DNA of 64,000 bases from contig NC_068577.1 of the NCBI RefSeq assembly GCF_025698545.1, forward strand, positions 43,231,250 through 43,295,249, read 5' to 3'. The notes beneath the pieces are model-generated. The model did no database searches. It was given only the letters and a program-made list of their open reading frames with translations, and was not told the origin of the DNA. This document shows positions 25,001-35,257 of this stretch, piece after piece. This stretch comes from Gossypium raimondii (lineage: Eukaryota; Streptophyta; Magnoliopsida; Malvales; Malvaceae). Every line of letters begins with the position of its first letter. The first letter of the stretch is position 1. A program made the translations under genes and the position numbers.

Positions 25001-25087
25001 TGGTTGGGGGGAATAGGAATGCATTCCCCCTATTCCGCGGGCCCACAACCAAACGGGTGTTTGGTTGGACGTAATGTCATTACGTCC
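25001..25087. repeat. subterminal palindromes at the transposon left end
   Basis: GGGGGAAT...ATTCCCCC and GGAATAG...CTATTCC form nested inverted repeats at 25005-25036, framed by TTTGGTT and AACCAAA. A perfect 10+1+10 palindrome, GGACGTAATG-T-CATTACGTCC, lies at 25067-25087. Such subterminal inverted repeats often bind transposase. Confidence 0.85.
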
Positions 25088-27593
25088 CGAATCAATTCCG
25101 TCTCTAATACACCCAGGTCCCGTAATAGGTATCCCCCCCATTCAGCGCCGATTAGGGAATCCTTACCCATTTCTTATTTTCGTTTCCTTTTTCTTCCCTC
25201 ATCAATTTCTGCTTCTTCTTCCATAGGTACTGCAGAGTTAATTTCTGTCCTCATTTCTTCTGCTTTCATAACAAATCCTCAAATATATCTCTTCAATCGA
25301 AATCTCCTCCCATTTCTTTACCGATTCTCTCTCTCGGTCTCTTTTGAATTTTTTTCTGTCATTTTTTTAGCTTTAGGTAACCAAAGGCCAAAACACACAC
25401 ATGCTAGAATCTGTTTTTTGTGGTTTTTGTAATCCACTGCTTCATTAGAGACTGATTTTGAGGTATGAATCTTGAACTTTTTCTTTGTCTGTCTTTTCCT
25501 TTTCATTTCTATTTTGGTTTTAGATCAATGTTTTTCTTTTCTTATATTTCAGTGGATTTATTTCTCTGTCGTTTCTTTGTTGCGATTTTTGTAACCCCTG
25601 CTTCATCGGAGGCTGATTTCAGGTATGAATCTTTGCTTCAACATTGTCTTCGGCTTCCTCTGATTTATGGTTGTGGTCTGAGTCCTTTATTCCATTGGGG
25701 AGTTCTATTTAATTGCAGGGTGGCTTTGATTTCAAAGTTTTGTGGGAATATTATGGTTTTGATTTCAATGTTTTCTTCTTTGTGTTAGATTTTTATTGTT
25801 GTATGAAAATTGAAGAATATTGGTTTCGGCTTTTGTAGCCGTAACCATTCTTATTCTTGGAAGGCATTAATCACCATTGTTTGACCATAACCAAGATGAT
25901 AGGTGACAATTTCATGTATTATGGTCTATGTTATGTTGATTAGGATTAGGTGGTGAGTGCCGGATATGGGTATACTCAGTTGTTTTGAAAATTTTTCATA
26001 TATTTAGAGGATCCTATTCCTAATATCAATGTCCAAATATGTGCTGGATATGGTTACATCTTTTTTTTTGGGGGGGGGGATGCAGAGTTGTGTGCTATGT
26101 GAGTCTCAAGTATGATATCAATCTGGGTATTGAATGTGGTGCCATCTGGTTAATATTAATTAGCCATGAATGTTATATATTGGTTCTTCTACCTCTAGAA
26201 AGCTTCTCCAGCTTTAGAATGACATTCAGGCGACTCCTCTGTTGCATAGGAAAAGAGTTGCAATTTAACTATGGTTTCTTGAGAGATATTAAGAAGTGTT
26301 GGCAGTTTGCATGCTCGAATTTGTTGCTTTGTTTCTACACAGTTGATGAACCTTGACATGATAAAAGGGCAAGTCAATGTACATTTTAATGGAAAAAATG
26401 CTGGCATTTTTTTTCTTTGAAATTAGACAAGTATTTCTCAATTTTATGGCTGAGATCTGGAAGACTCCAAGAGTTTAATTATCTAGACTAGAGCTTTTTA
26501 CTTTTGGTGCAAAGGCGGTTGTCCGCCTAGGGTCTTTTTTCTCTGGCAGGTTTCTTTAGTTTCTAAAAAGAAAAAATTATCGAGGTAATATGCTTTGTAC
26601 CCTTTTACTTCTACTTCTTGTTTTAAACCCTTTCTTGCATGTGATCTTTGTTGAGACAGTTTATGCATGTCTATGGTCTTGCAATTTCTTTCTCCATCTT
26701 GCCGAAGTAGAGAGTTCCTTGTGTTGTTGCATGTAAATCTGGCTTTAGTGGTAATATATATTTCCATATTTCCTTTTATCTGGCTTTGCAATAGCATGTA
26801 AATCTGTTGTTGAAGTTTTCAATTGAAAATGGTTTTTGTATTTTTCTTGAATGATCTGTTTATATTGTGCTCTGGATTTAAAAAAAAAAGAAGAAAATTT
26901 ACGTGTATTGAAGTTAGCTTTGAAAATTGTCCATAAAGCATGAAGTTTAGATTGTGATCTGTTTATATTGTGCTCTAGGTTATTCCCCTTACCATTATAC
27001 TTATTGGATGTTATTACAACTTAGTGCACTGTCCCTTGCATCTTGTGACAAAATTTGCAAATTTTATGCTCTTGGGTTGTTTTTACATTTAAATCATATG
27101 GCATATTATATTTATGGTTTAGGATACCGCCTTTGAGTGTCTTTTTTTTTTTGATATGGCAGTTCTAGTTCTTTGGAGTGCAGACTGCGCCGAGCTCCAT
27201 GCCTGATTGTTCTTGCTTATTCTTCATTGTAATGAAATTATAACTGAAACTTTAATTGATGTACAAAGCTATTGGACTAGTTTGAATTGTATCTAGTTTG
27301 TAAATGAAAATCTCGGATGTAAATCTGGCTTTAGTGGTAATATATATTTCCATATTTCCTTTTATATGGCTTTGCAATTGCATGTAAATCTGTTGTTGAA
27401 TTTTTCAATTGAAAATGGTTTCTGTATTTTTCTTGAAAATGGTTTCTGTAGTTTTCAATTTGTGAGTGCTCACTCTTTAGCAAAGAAAGATAACATTCCA
27501 AACCATTTTCTTAAAAACAAATCTTTCTTACTTTAATATTCATAATAATTAAACAGCACCAAATGATGATTTTTACAATTTGGGTTTTTGCAG
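25088..27593. other. non-coding interior of the DNA transposon
   Basis: Pyrimidine-rich, UTR- or intron-like sequence with no recognisable protein. A ~118-bp direct repeat occurs at 26731-26847 and 27317-27435 (starting atgtaaatctggctttagtg), and a short repeat 'gatctgtttatattgtgctct' lies near 26850 and 26957. Open frames at 25004, 25465 and 26039 are not supported as genes. Confidence 0.6.
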
Positions 27594-28042
27594 AATCCCG
27601 TGCAATCATAAGGTACTATGCGTAAAAATACAAATCACAAGGGACCTGATCTCTTGGGAAAGACAGAGAGGAAAGGGGTCAAGTGGAAAATTGGCTAGAG
27701 GTTGAGGCACATAATTTCAACCCACCAATTTATGCCTTGACCCTACATCTAATGTTTGCTTCCAAGATGGGGTTCCCTCCTGATGAAAATTTGATCAAGG
27801 AAAGCGAGGAAAAGCTAGGAAAAGTTTTGGATATTTATGAGGAGAGGTGTCAAAGAATAAGTACTTGGTGGTGATTTCTTCATTTTGTGACTGAGTCACC
27901 GCCATTTACTCAAGACTTGGTGGGTCAAATGGGAAAGGAATACATGAGAACCAGCAGGAAGCATGTGAGTGCTTGGTGGGATGATATTAGCAGCAGACCG
28001 TCCTGGCAGAAGGTTCTCCAGCTCTATGCTCCTCCTTTGTAA
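27594..28042 (+). pseudogene. captured phi-class glutathione S-transferase, exon 3 (broken)
   Basis: After an acceptor (ttttgcag|aatcccg) the reading gives SRAIIRYYA, then NWLEVEAHNFNPPIYAL, EEKLGKVLDIYEER and, in the last part, RKHVSAWWDDISSRPSWQKV. This is the linker and C-terminal alpha-helical domain of a plant GSTF, which conjugates glutathione to electrophiles. There is a stop after RYYA, frameshifts near 27625-27650, a one-base loss before the GGDFF turn (near 27862), and small indels in the DLSHLPFT segment. The family's exons 1 and 2 are absent. Intron sequence precedes it and a 3' UTR-like tail with AATAAA near 28245 follows, so it was captured as genomic DNA. Confidence 0.85.
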
Positions 28043-28404
28043 GAATTGAAAATGATGCAATTTGGGGATGGGGTCTTTTCAATGATGTCTGTTTTGTTGT
28101 TTAGCAGTTTGGTTTGGTTTGGGGTCTGGTCTTTGTCTGTTTTAAGAGGCCAACTAGTTATCCTATGTTAGTTATAGTTACAATAAAATGTTGGTAGGGG
28201 TAGGGGGTTACAGTTATCATTGTGTTTGCCTATGTTTGATATTATGAATAAAGATGAAGAAATCATGGAGATATCAAAATGAATCAATTGCTCAATTGAA
28301 TGTACTTCAAAGGCAATTTTTTTCTTTTATTTTCTATGGTTTTATTACTTATTGATTTTCTTTTTGTTGGTTTAAATCTTCGAAATAATTGTCCAAAAGG
28401 TTTT

Positions 28405-28536
28405 GGTAGTGTTGGCATTGGCATTAATAAAAGTTTGAGCTTACTATGAATATAATTTGAACCCAAATGTGGTAGTGTTGGCATTGGCATTAATAAAAGT
28501 TTGAGCTTACTATGAGTATAATTTGAACCGAAATCA
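28405..28536. repeat. 66-bp tandem duplication
   Basis: Two adjacent units (28405-28470, 28471-28536) beginning ggtagtgttggcattggcat, nearly identical. Confidence 0.9.
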
Positions 28537-28817
28537 CATTTGAGGTCACCCAAATCACATTTGAGGTGATAAATACTTTATCCATCAAGTTAATACAAGG
28601 TTCAAGTTAATTATGGTGTTTATTTATTGTTAATAATTTATACAAACTTATGATTATAAGTAGTGTAAAAAAGGTAAATTATTTACTATGATATCAAACA
28701 GGTGAAGTGGCTTACAAAAATTGGAAATCTAATTTTCGTAAGTTAGGATCCTACCATTTATTTCCTCTTTAGAGGATTTGCTGCTCATTGAGCTTAGCTT
28801 TATCTAGTTTTATATTA

Positions 28818-29105
28818 AGAATTTTATTAAATTATATATTTTATTAAATTATATTTAATAATTATTATTTTAAATTATATTTTATAGTATTATATATTAT
28901 GATTTTAGTAAATTTATATAAGAATATTTACTATTAAGAATTTTATTAAATTATATTTAATAATAATTATTTTAAATTATATTTTATATTATTATATATT
29001 ATGATTTTAGTTAATTCATATAAGAATATTTAATATTAAGAATTTTACAAATTATATATTTTTATTAAATTATATTTAATAATAATTATGTTAAAATATG
29101 ATTAA
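28818..29105. repeat. AT-only direct repeats, three copies of ~100 bp
   Basis: Each copy begins taagaattttattaaattat (third copy slightly altered) and continues with 'ttaataataattattttaaattatatttta'. Starts are near 28818, 28934 and 29036. There is no coding potential. Confidence 0.8.
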
Positions 29106-29260
29106 ATTATTTATTATTTATATTAATAATCTTATTAAAATTTAATAACAATAAAAATAATCATCTACCTAAAAAAATTCTGCTAAGGGGTATTCTAGTT
29201 ATTTTAGTTTTTTCCTTATGCTATTACAACATCATTCCATTCAACCAAACACAAGAATGT

Positions 29261-31591
29261 TGTAATACCCAATTGTTGCACGGGGCCCAAAACTATTTTC
29301 ACAGCCCAAGTAAACTAAATACATTTGGCCCAAAAGGGCCCAAGACATTGACCCAAGCCCAAATCTAACCCTGGCCCAACTGCAATGTGGCCATCAACAC
29401 CAAAAAAAAGAAGTTATCCTAAGCGATTCATAAGACAACCACGCCACAAGAATCACGCACGTTCGGCGACCTTTAAGCTTGCGTCACGCACGACTTCTCG
29501 CCAGTGGTACCTACAACGAGCCACGAACAAGTAGATATAACGGGAAATATAGCAAAAATTGTAAAAAATTATTATTTTGGCTGTAAATATTTGGCTATAA
29601 AAAGCCAATTGTTTTCTGTAATAGGGGTTAGCAAAATTTTGTATTGAACTTAAAGAAAATAAAAAGGAAAAAACAGAAAAGCAAGGATTTTGAAGGTGAT
29701 TTTCTGGGTCTATTTTCTTCTTGCTCATTGATTTCTTTGTTTTTTTTCCTTTGCACACCAAACAAAAAATAAAAGGAGGAGAAATCATTACCAAAAGAGG
29801 CGCACTGTTGACATTTTTGCTTCTCTTCGTCTAAATCGAAGTTGAAAGGGGGGAGTTTGGCTTGAAAAACAGAGGAGAAGGTGGAGCAGTTCTTGAGGCT
29901 GCTGTTACCGCAAACGAGAATAGGGTTTTAATTAGAGTTTGAAATGGGTTTTAACTTTTAAGCATTGATGGGTTATTTTCGTTTTTAATCCTTCCACTTT
30001 ATCCCATCATTTCAAAACCATTCTTTTTTGTTTTCAAATTTTTCCATGAAAAATCAAATCTGTTTTATTTTAGTCCAGTGTTGCGCAGCGTTTTGGGTGA
30101 TTTGGGTAAATTTCTCTTTTGATCCTCCTCCTGTTGGGCGCATTTCAATTCGGTCCCTTCTTGTGTTTTCTATTTTTAAATTTTGTTTTGAAATTTCGTT
30201 TGTTTTCAATTTAGTAGCTAATCTGTTTTTTTTTATTTCTTTTATATTATTAATTTTATTTTATTAATTATTATTATTGTTATTATTATTATTTCAATGC
30301 ATGTATGTACGCGCATATGTATCTTATAATATATATGTACATACTTAAAATGGTTTTAATACATATGCATATCTTATATATTTTATTATTATTTTATTCC
30401 TCTTAGTTTTATATACACATATATACGTACGTATATTTATATTTTATAATATTTATATAGTTTTTCACATTTTATAATCCAAATATATATATATATTTAT
30501 TTTTATAATATACATATATATACACACACTATTCAAAATTATTTTATATATATTTTCCGCATTTTTTCCCTCCTTATATGTACATATATATACATATTTT
30601 CATAATTTATTAATATATTTTACTGATATTATTTATTTATTTATTTTAGATACCTATACATATTTTATATTTTATTTTTATAACTTTTATATACATGTTT
30701 TAATATATGCATGCACATATTTTTCAAATTCACTTATATATCATATTTTATTTTGTAAATACATATACATATATCATTTAAATTGAAGTAATGGTTTCAT
30801 GTTATGCATCAACATTTTTTAAAAAAGAAAACATCTTGGTTTCAGTTAAAGTACCAAAATCATCATATTTTATAAATTTTCAAAATATTTAGTATTCATG
30901 ATTCTTGAGAAAGATCGTGTCCTAACTTACTGGATCGTGGTTATTTTTCGATGAATTTAGAAAACCAAGTATTCATTTTGTAATAAATTCACACAAATTT
31001 CAAATAAAAGCTTATTCTCGGGAATCCAAAAATGTAGGGTCCTAACTTACTAGTCATGACATTTTGTTATCTCGAAATAAGAATTCTTAAAACAAAAAGT
31101 AATATTCGGTATTTGGAATTTTTAGAAGTCGTGCCCTAACTTACTGGGTTTCGATTTTCTTCATTCAACTTAGATAACCGAATATTCTTAGATTTAACCA
31201 TGTGAGTTTAAAAATCAAAAGCAAACTTAATTTTGAAGATTTAAAAATATTGTGCCCTAACTTACTGGGTGTGATGTTTTATTTCTTTGAAATAGGAATG
31301 TTTTATTATTTTAATTCATTCATGAGATAAAAAGTTTTTCTTTTAAAATCTTTTCAAATTTTTCGACACCAAGACATTAAACAATCAATTCGGTACCAAT
31401 TTTGGGCGTCACGAGGGTGCTAACCCTTCCTCATGCGTAACTGACTCCCGAACCTGTTTTCTCATAATTCGTAGACCAAAATTGTTTTAAAGGTGAGCCG
31501 ATCACACTTTAACAAAGGATCGATGGCGACTCCAATTTTTGTTTTTTCAAATCGATAACAAATTTTTGTTTTTCAAAAAATGGTTTCGATA
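29261..31591 (+). repeat. 5' LTR of Ogre-2 (2,331 bp)
   Basis: It runs from TGTAATACCC to GGTTTCGATA (the expected final CA has become TA; the 3' LTR ends CACA). It is about 1 kb longer than the 3' LTR because it keeps 30293-31305, which includes an AT/TA-rich microsatellite-like stretch and four CCCTAACTTACTGGG-type motifs at 30921, 31041, 31135 and 31256. Confidence 0.93.
31524..31533 (+). other. PBS-like decamer in U5 of Ogre-2
   Basis: TGGCGACTCC, 71 bp upstream of the PBS. It matches the tRNA-complementary consensus better than the element's own PBS, which has TGGTGACTCC. Confidence 0.7.
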
Positions 31592-31594
31592 GCT

Positions 31595-31613
31595 TGGTGA
31601 CTCCACTGGGGAC
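31595..31613 (+). other. primer-binding site of Ogre-2
   Basis: TGGTGACTCCACTGGGGAC, three bases after the LTR, is identical to the Ogre-1 PBS except for one C-to-T change. Confidence 0.8.
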
Positions 31614-31824
31614 TCTTAGAGAGCCGAGCCATGAATTGATCATTTTTGTCTTTTTATCGAAAATTGAAAAGTTATTTTAAATCATGATTTCCCTTTTGCA
31701 TTCATTGATTTTCATTGTCATATGTTTTGTTTGGTTAACTCAAATCTGTTAGCTTATCTGCATTTTGCATTTCATAAAGTCGGTTTTTACCCCTTTAAGT
31801 GGGAGCGAGAAGCTAGCTCTTCGT

Positions 31825-31838
31825 GAGGTTTTCACCTC
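31825..31838 (+). promoter_or_regulatory. leader stem-loop A of Ogre-2
   Basis: GAGGT-TTTC-ACCTC: identical stem and loop to Ogre-1 stem-loop A. Flanked by 'cttcgt' and 'cgtgcag', both repeated around stem-loop B. Confidence 0.55.
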
Positions 31839-31876
31839 CGTGCAGGGTAGTGGACCGCTTTCGGGATACATCCGTA

Positions 31877-31917
31877 CCTATGTCTTCGTGAGATTTTCAT
31901 CTCCGTGCAGCCATAGG
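31877..31917 (+). promoter_or_regulatory. leader stem-loop B of Ogre-2
   Basis: Outer stem CCTATG/CATAGG encloses GAGAT-TTTC-ATCTC. Relative to stem-loop A the fourth inner pair is A-T instead of G-C, so pairing is kept. Confidence 0.6.
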
Positions 31918-32155
31918 GAAATTTATTCCCTTAAACTGAACTCGGTCTATATGAGCTTATAATTGGTGAGGATCGAGGAATCTGCTGGTTCGGGTACCGT
32001 TGCTTTAAAAGCCAAACCTCATATAGTGAACCTTAGGAACCCACCCTAGGTAGAATTACTCTCTACCTTAGTAGACACCTCATTAGGAGCTTTTACTATT
32101 TCTTGGTCGTATTGTATTTAATTGATACTAATTTTTTGTGTTTTACTTTGATTGC

Positions 32156-34974
32156 ATGACATTACATTGCATATCATTATAAAGGCATTGGTTCGTGTTC
32201 GGTTGCTCGATAGAAAGTTTATCATGGGAAATGGGTTTCTTGATAGAGCGGAGGACAATACGGCTGTCTGAACTTGGGCTGAGAGGGCGCAACGCGAAAA
32301 AAGTGATAGTTTAGCCGAGGGGTATGTATCAGAATAATGGGACTTCACCCGTGTCAGCGTAGCCCAGAACAACTTGCAAGAGTTGGAGGATATTTGGGAT
32401 CAATGGAATGTTGAGGTTAGATAGTTATTCTATTCAAATTATGGGAATTTACCTTATTTGCTTGATATGAAGGTAGACAAGCGTCTGTTTCGAGCTCTTG
32501 CCCAATTTTAGAATCCGGCCTATAGTTGCTTCACGTTCGGGAAGGTCGATTTGGTACCTACAATAGAAGAATACATGGCCTTACTTCGGTGTTCGAGAAT
32601 TCAAGTGGATAGAATCTACTCGAAAGCGGTAAATGTACCGACTTTCTTAAGGAAGCTGATGAATATAACAGGGATGAGTGACCAGTAGGTTACAGCTCAG
32701 ATCAAGCAAAAGGGAGATAGTAGGTGCATTCCTTGGAAAAATTTGAAGGACCTCATTTTAGCATACCCAGATGCGAGGAAGAAGGTAGATATCTTTGCTT
32801 TAAGTATATATGGTTTGGTTGTGTTCCCTAAGACTTTGGGGAATGTTGACGAAGCGGTCACTGACTTATTTGATCGGCTTGATAAGAGAGTTACACCAGT
32901 TCCGGTAATCTTGGCAGAAACCTTCAGGTCACTAAATGCATGTCGGAGAGCGGGAGAGGGTAGATTCATTGGATGTGTGCAGCTCCTACTTGCATGGTTC
33001 CACGGTCACTTTTGGAAGGTTGATAAAGTTTCATATCGAGTTTTCTCTGAAGGTTATTCACCACTGAAAGAGATAGTGGCTACGCCAAGAAGGGATGACA
33101 TCTCGTAGGAGAAATGGATGATAATTTTTCAGAGTTTGCAAGAGGAGGATATCGAGTGGAGAGCTTCGTGGTTGCTTCCAGATGAGATCCTATATCGGTG
33201 CGGGGATTTTGACTGGGTTCCTTTACTCAAAATTTGGGGAGCTGTTGGTTATGCCCCATTGCTAGTGTTAAGGCAATACAGGTCAAGGTAGTTTGTGCCT
33301 GCAACTCAGGGACTGGCTGAGTGTGAATTCTCGTATAAAGATGATGGTTATAAAAAGAAGGCTCGTGAGATAGCCAATTCATGGAATTAGACTCACCGAA
33401 TGAAGAGATTAGCTGTGGGCCCAATGACAACTCCCGAGTATAACGAATGGTGGGTTAGAAGGATTAATGACAATACTCCTAGGCCAAATTTAGAAAGTAG
33501 TCAGTCGATGGAGGAGCATTTGCGAGTCGTCCCTTCTGAGTTGGAAATCATAAAGCAGGACTTTGAAAGAAGAAATGCAGAATTAGAGAAGAAAATAGAG
33601 CAAATAGAGGAAGAAAAAGTGAATTTGAGACTGGATGTGGATGTTCAGAAGCTCGAGGCTGATAAACTAAGGAAGGGAAAGAATAAGGCCGAAGAGGAAT
33701 TAGATAGCTTGAAGACGGATTACAAAAAGTTACGTCTGTCAATGAGAACTGCCAGGCTTGGAAAAACCTCAAAACAGTGGCGTGAAGAAATTCGAGAAGA
33801 AAGAAACAGGTCAGACCGGTGGGAAAGAAATTCGTAGGAGAAATGGATGATAATTTTTCAGAGTTTGCAAGAGGAGGATATCAAGTGGAGAGCTTCGTGG
33901 TTTCTTCCGGATGAGATCCTATATCGGTGCGGGGATTTTGACTGGGTTCCTTTACTCGAAATTTGGGGAGCTGTTGGTTATGCCCCATTGCTAGTGTTAA
34001 GGCAATACAGGTCAAGGTAGTTTGTGCCTGCAATTCAGGGACTGGCTGAGTGTGAATTCTCGTATAAAGATGATGGTTATAAAAAGAAGGCTCGTGAGAT
34101 GGCCAATTCATGGAATCAGACTCACCGAATGAAGAGATTAGCTGTGGGCCCAATGACAACTCCAGAGTATAACGAATGGTGGGTTAGGAGGATTAATGAC
34201 AATACTCCTGGGCCAAATTTAGAAAGTAGTCAGTCGATGGAGAAGCATTTGCGAGTCGTCCCTTCTGAGTTGGAAATCATAAAGCAGGACTTTGAAAGAA
34301 GAAATGCAGAATTAGAGAAGAAAATAGAGCAAATGGAGGAAGAAAAAGTGAATTTGAGACTAGATGTGGATGTTCAGAAGCTCGAGGCTGATAAACTAAG
34401 GAAGGGAAAGAATAAGGCTGAAGAGGAATTAGATAGCTTGAAGACGGATTACAAAAAGTTACATCTGTCAATGAGAACTGCCGGGCTTCGAAAAACCTCA
34501 GAACAGTGGCGTGAAGAAATTCGAGAAGAAAGAAACAGGTCAGACCGGTGGGAAAGAAAATTTCAAGAGGTTCAAGCACGAAATGAAGCATTAGAAAAGA
34601 GCTTATCAGAGGGCCAAAAGGAAAAAAGTAAGTTGAAGGACAGGGTGGTTGAGTTAGAAGGGTCTCTTCATCAGCATAGAAGTCGAAATTCTGTAGTAGA
34701 GCTAAAGGCAAGTTTAAACAAGATTGAAGAAACAAAGGGTAAAATAGAGGGGTTAGAAGTAGCATTGCGAAGTTGTGAGGTTCGGATTGAGCATCTAGAG
34801 GCAAAGGAGGGTCGTCAGGTTGAGCAACTTCATTATTTCCAAAATCAAGTAAGAGACAGGGATCATGTTATGAGAGAAGCTGTGGTTCGGATTCGAGAGG
34901 TAGCAGATCACCTACAAGCTTTAGTAGTACAGGCCGATGTGTTAAGCGTGAAGTATGAATTGGAGTCAGATTGA
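32156..34974 (+). pseudogene. Ogre-2 ORF1: plant-mobile-domain-like plus coiled coil, with internal duplication
   Basis: The N-terminal half has NPAYSCFTFGKVDLVPTIEE and, in the open block 32743-33108, DIFALSIYGLVVFPKTLG and LLLAWFHGHFWKVDKV, resembling plant mobile domain/DUF7745-type proteins. The C-terminal half has KRLAVGPMTTPEYNEWWVRR and a long coiled coil, ending ELESD at 34974. A 729-bp in-frame tandem duplication (33103-33831 and 33832-34560) repeats the WRASW...PDEILYRCGDFDW block and the first half of the coiled coil. Stops include those near 32268, 32421, 32688, 33106, 33289 and 33389. Role in the Ogre life cycle unknown. Confidence 0.82.
33103..34560 (+). repeat. 729-bp tandem duplication within ORF1
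   Basis: Copies 33103-33831 and 33832-34560 both begin tcgtaggagaaatggatgat and stay in register throughout (for example gatgagatcc at 33181 and 33910). I count about 18-20 differences. The first copy has acquired stops (tggaattag at 33389) that the second lacks (tggaatcag). Confidence 0.95.
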
Positions 34975-35257
34975 GGACGAGAGTTGGCCTCATTACTTAA
35001 AAGCATTAAAGTCTTGAGTATTAGGGCAAAACCTTATTTGTAGTTCATTCTATGTAAAAAGATTTGTTTTCTAATAAAGTTTTCTAAAAGTAATTGAACT
35101 CAAAATTGACTCATTTTTTGCATTCATTTTCAGGCATCACATCATATGCATTAAAAATTGTTAAAAGGTTCTGATTAATCAAAATCATCATTCAGTTAAC
35201 CTGGAAACTAGTCGGTCAACCCAACACCGCTACGGTACACGAGCAAAAACAAAAAGT

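Noticed and set aside
25004..25788. Possible transposase or Myb-like ORFs in the Harbinger-like element
   Set aside because: The frames at 25004-25432 and 25465-25788 are low-complexity hydrophobic and Ser/Phe-rich, with no DDE motif or helix-turn-helix; they look like pyrimidine-rich UTR or intron.
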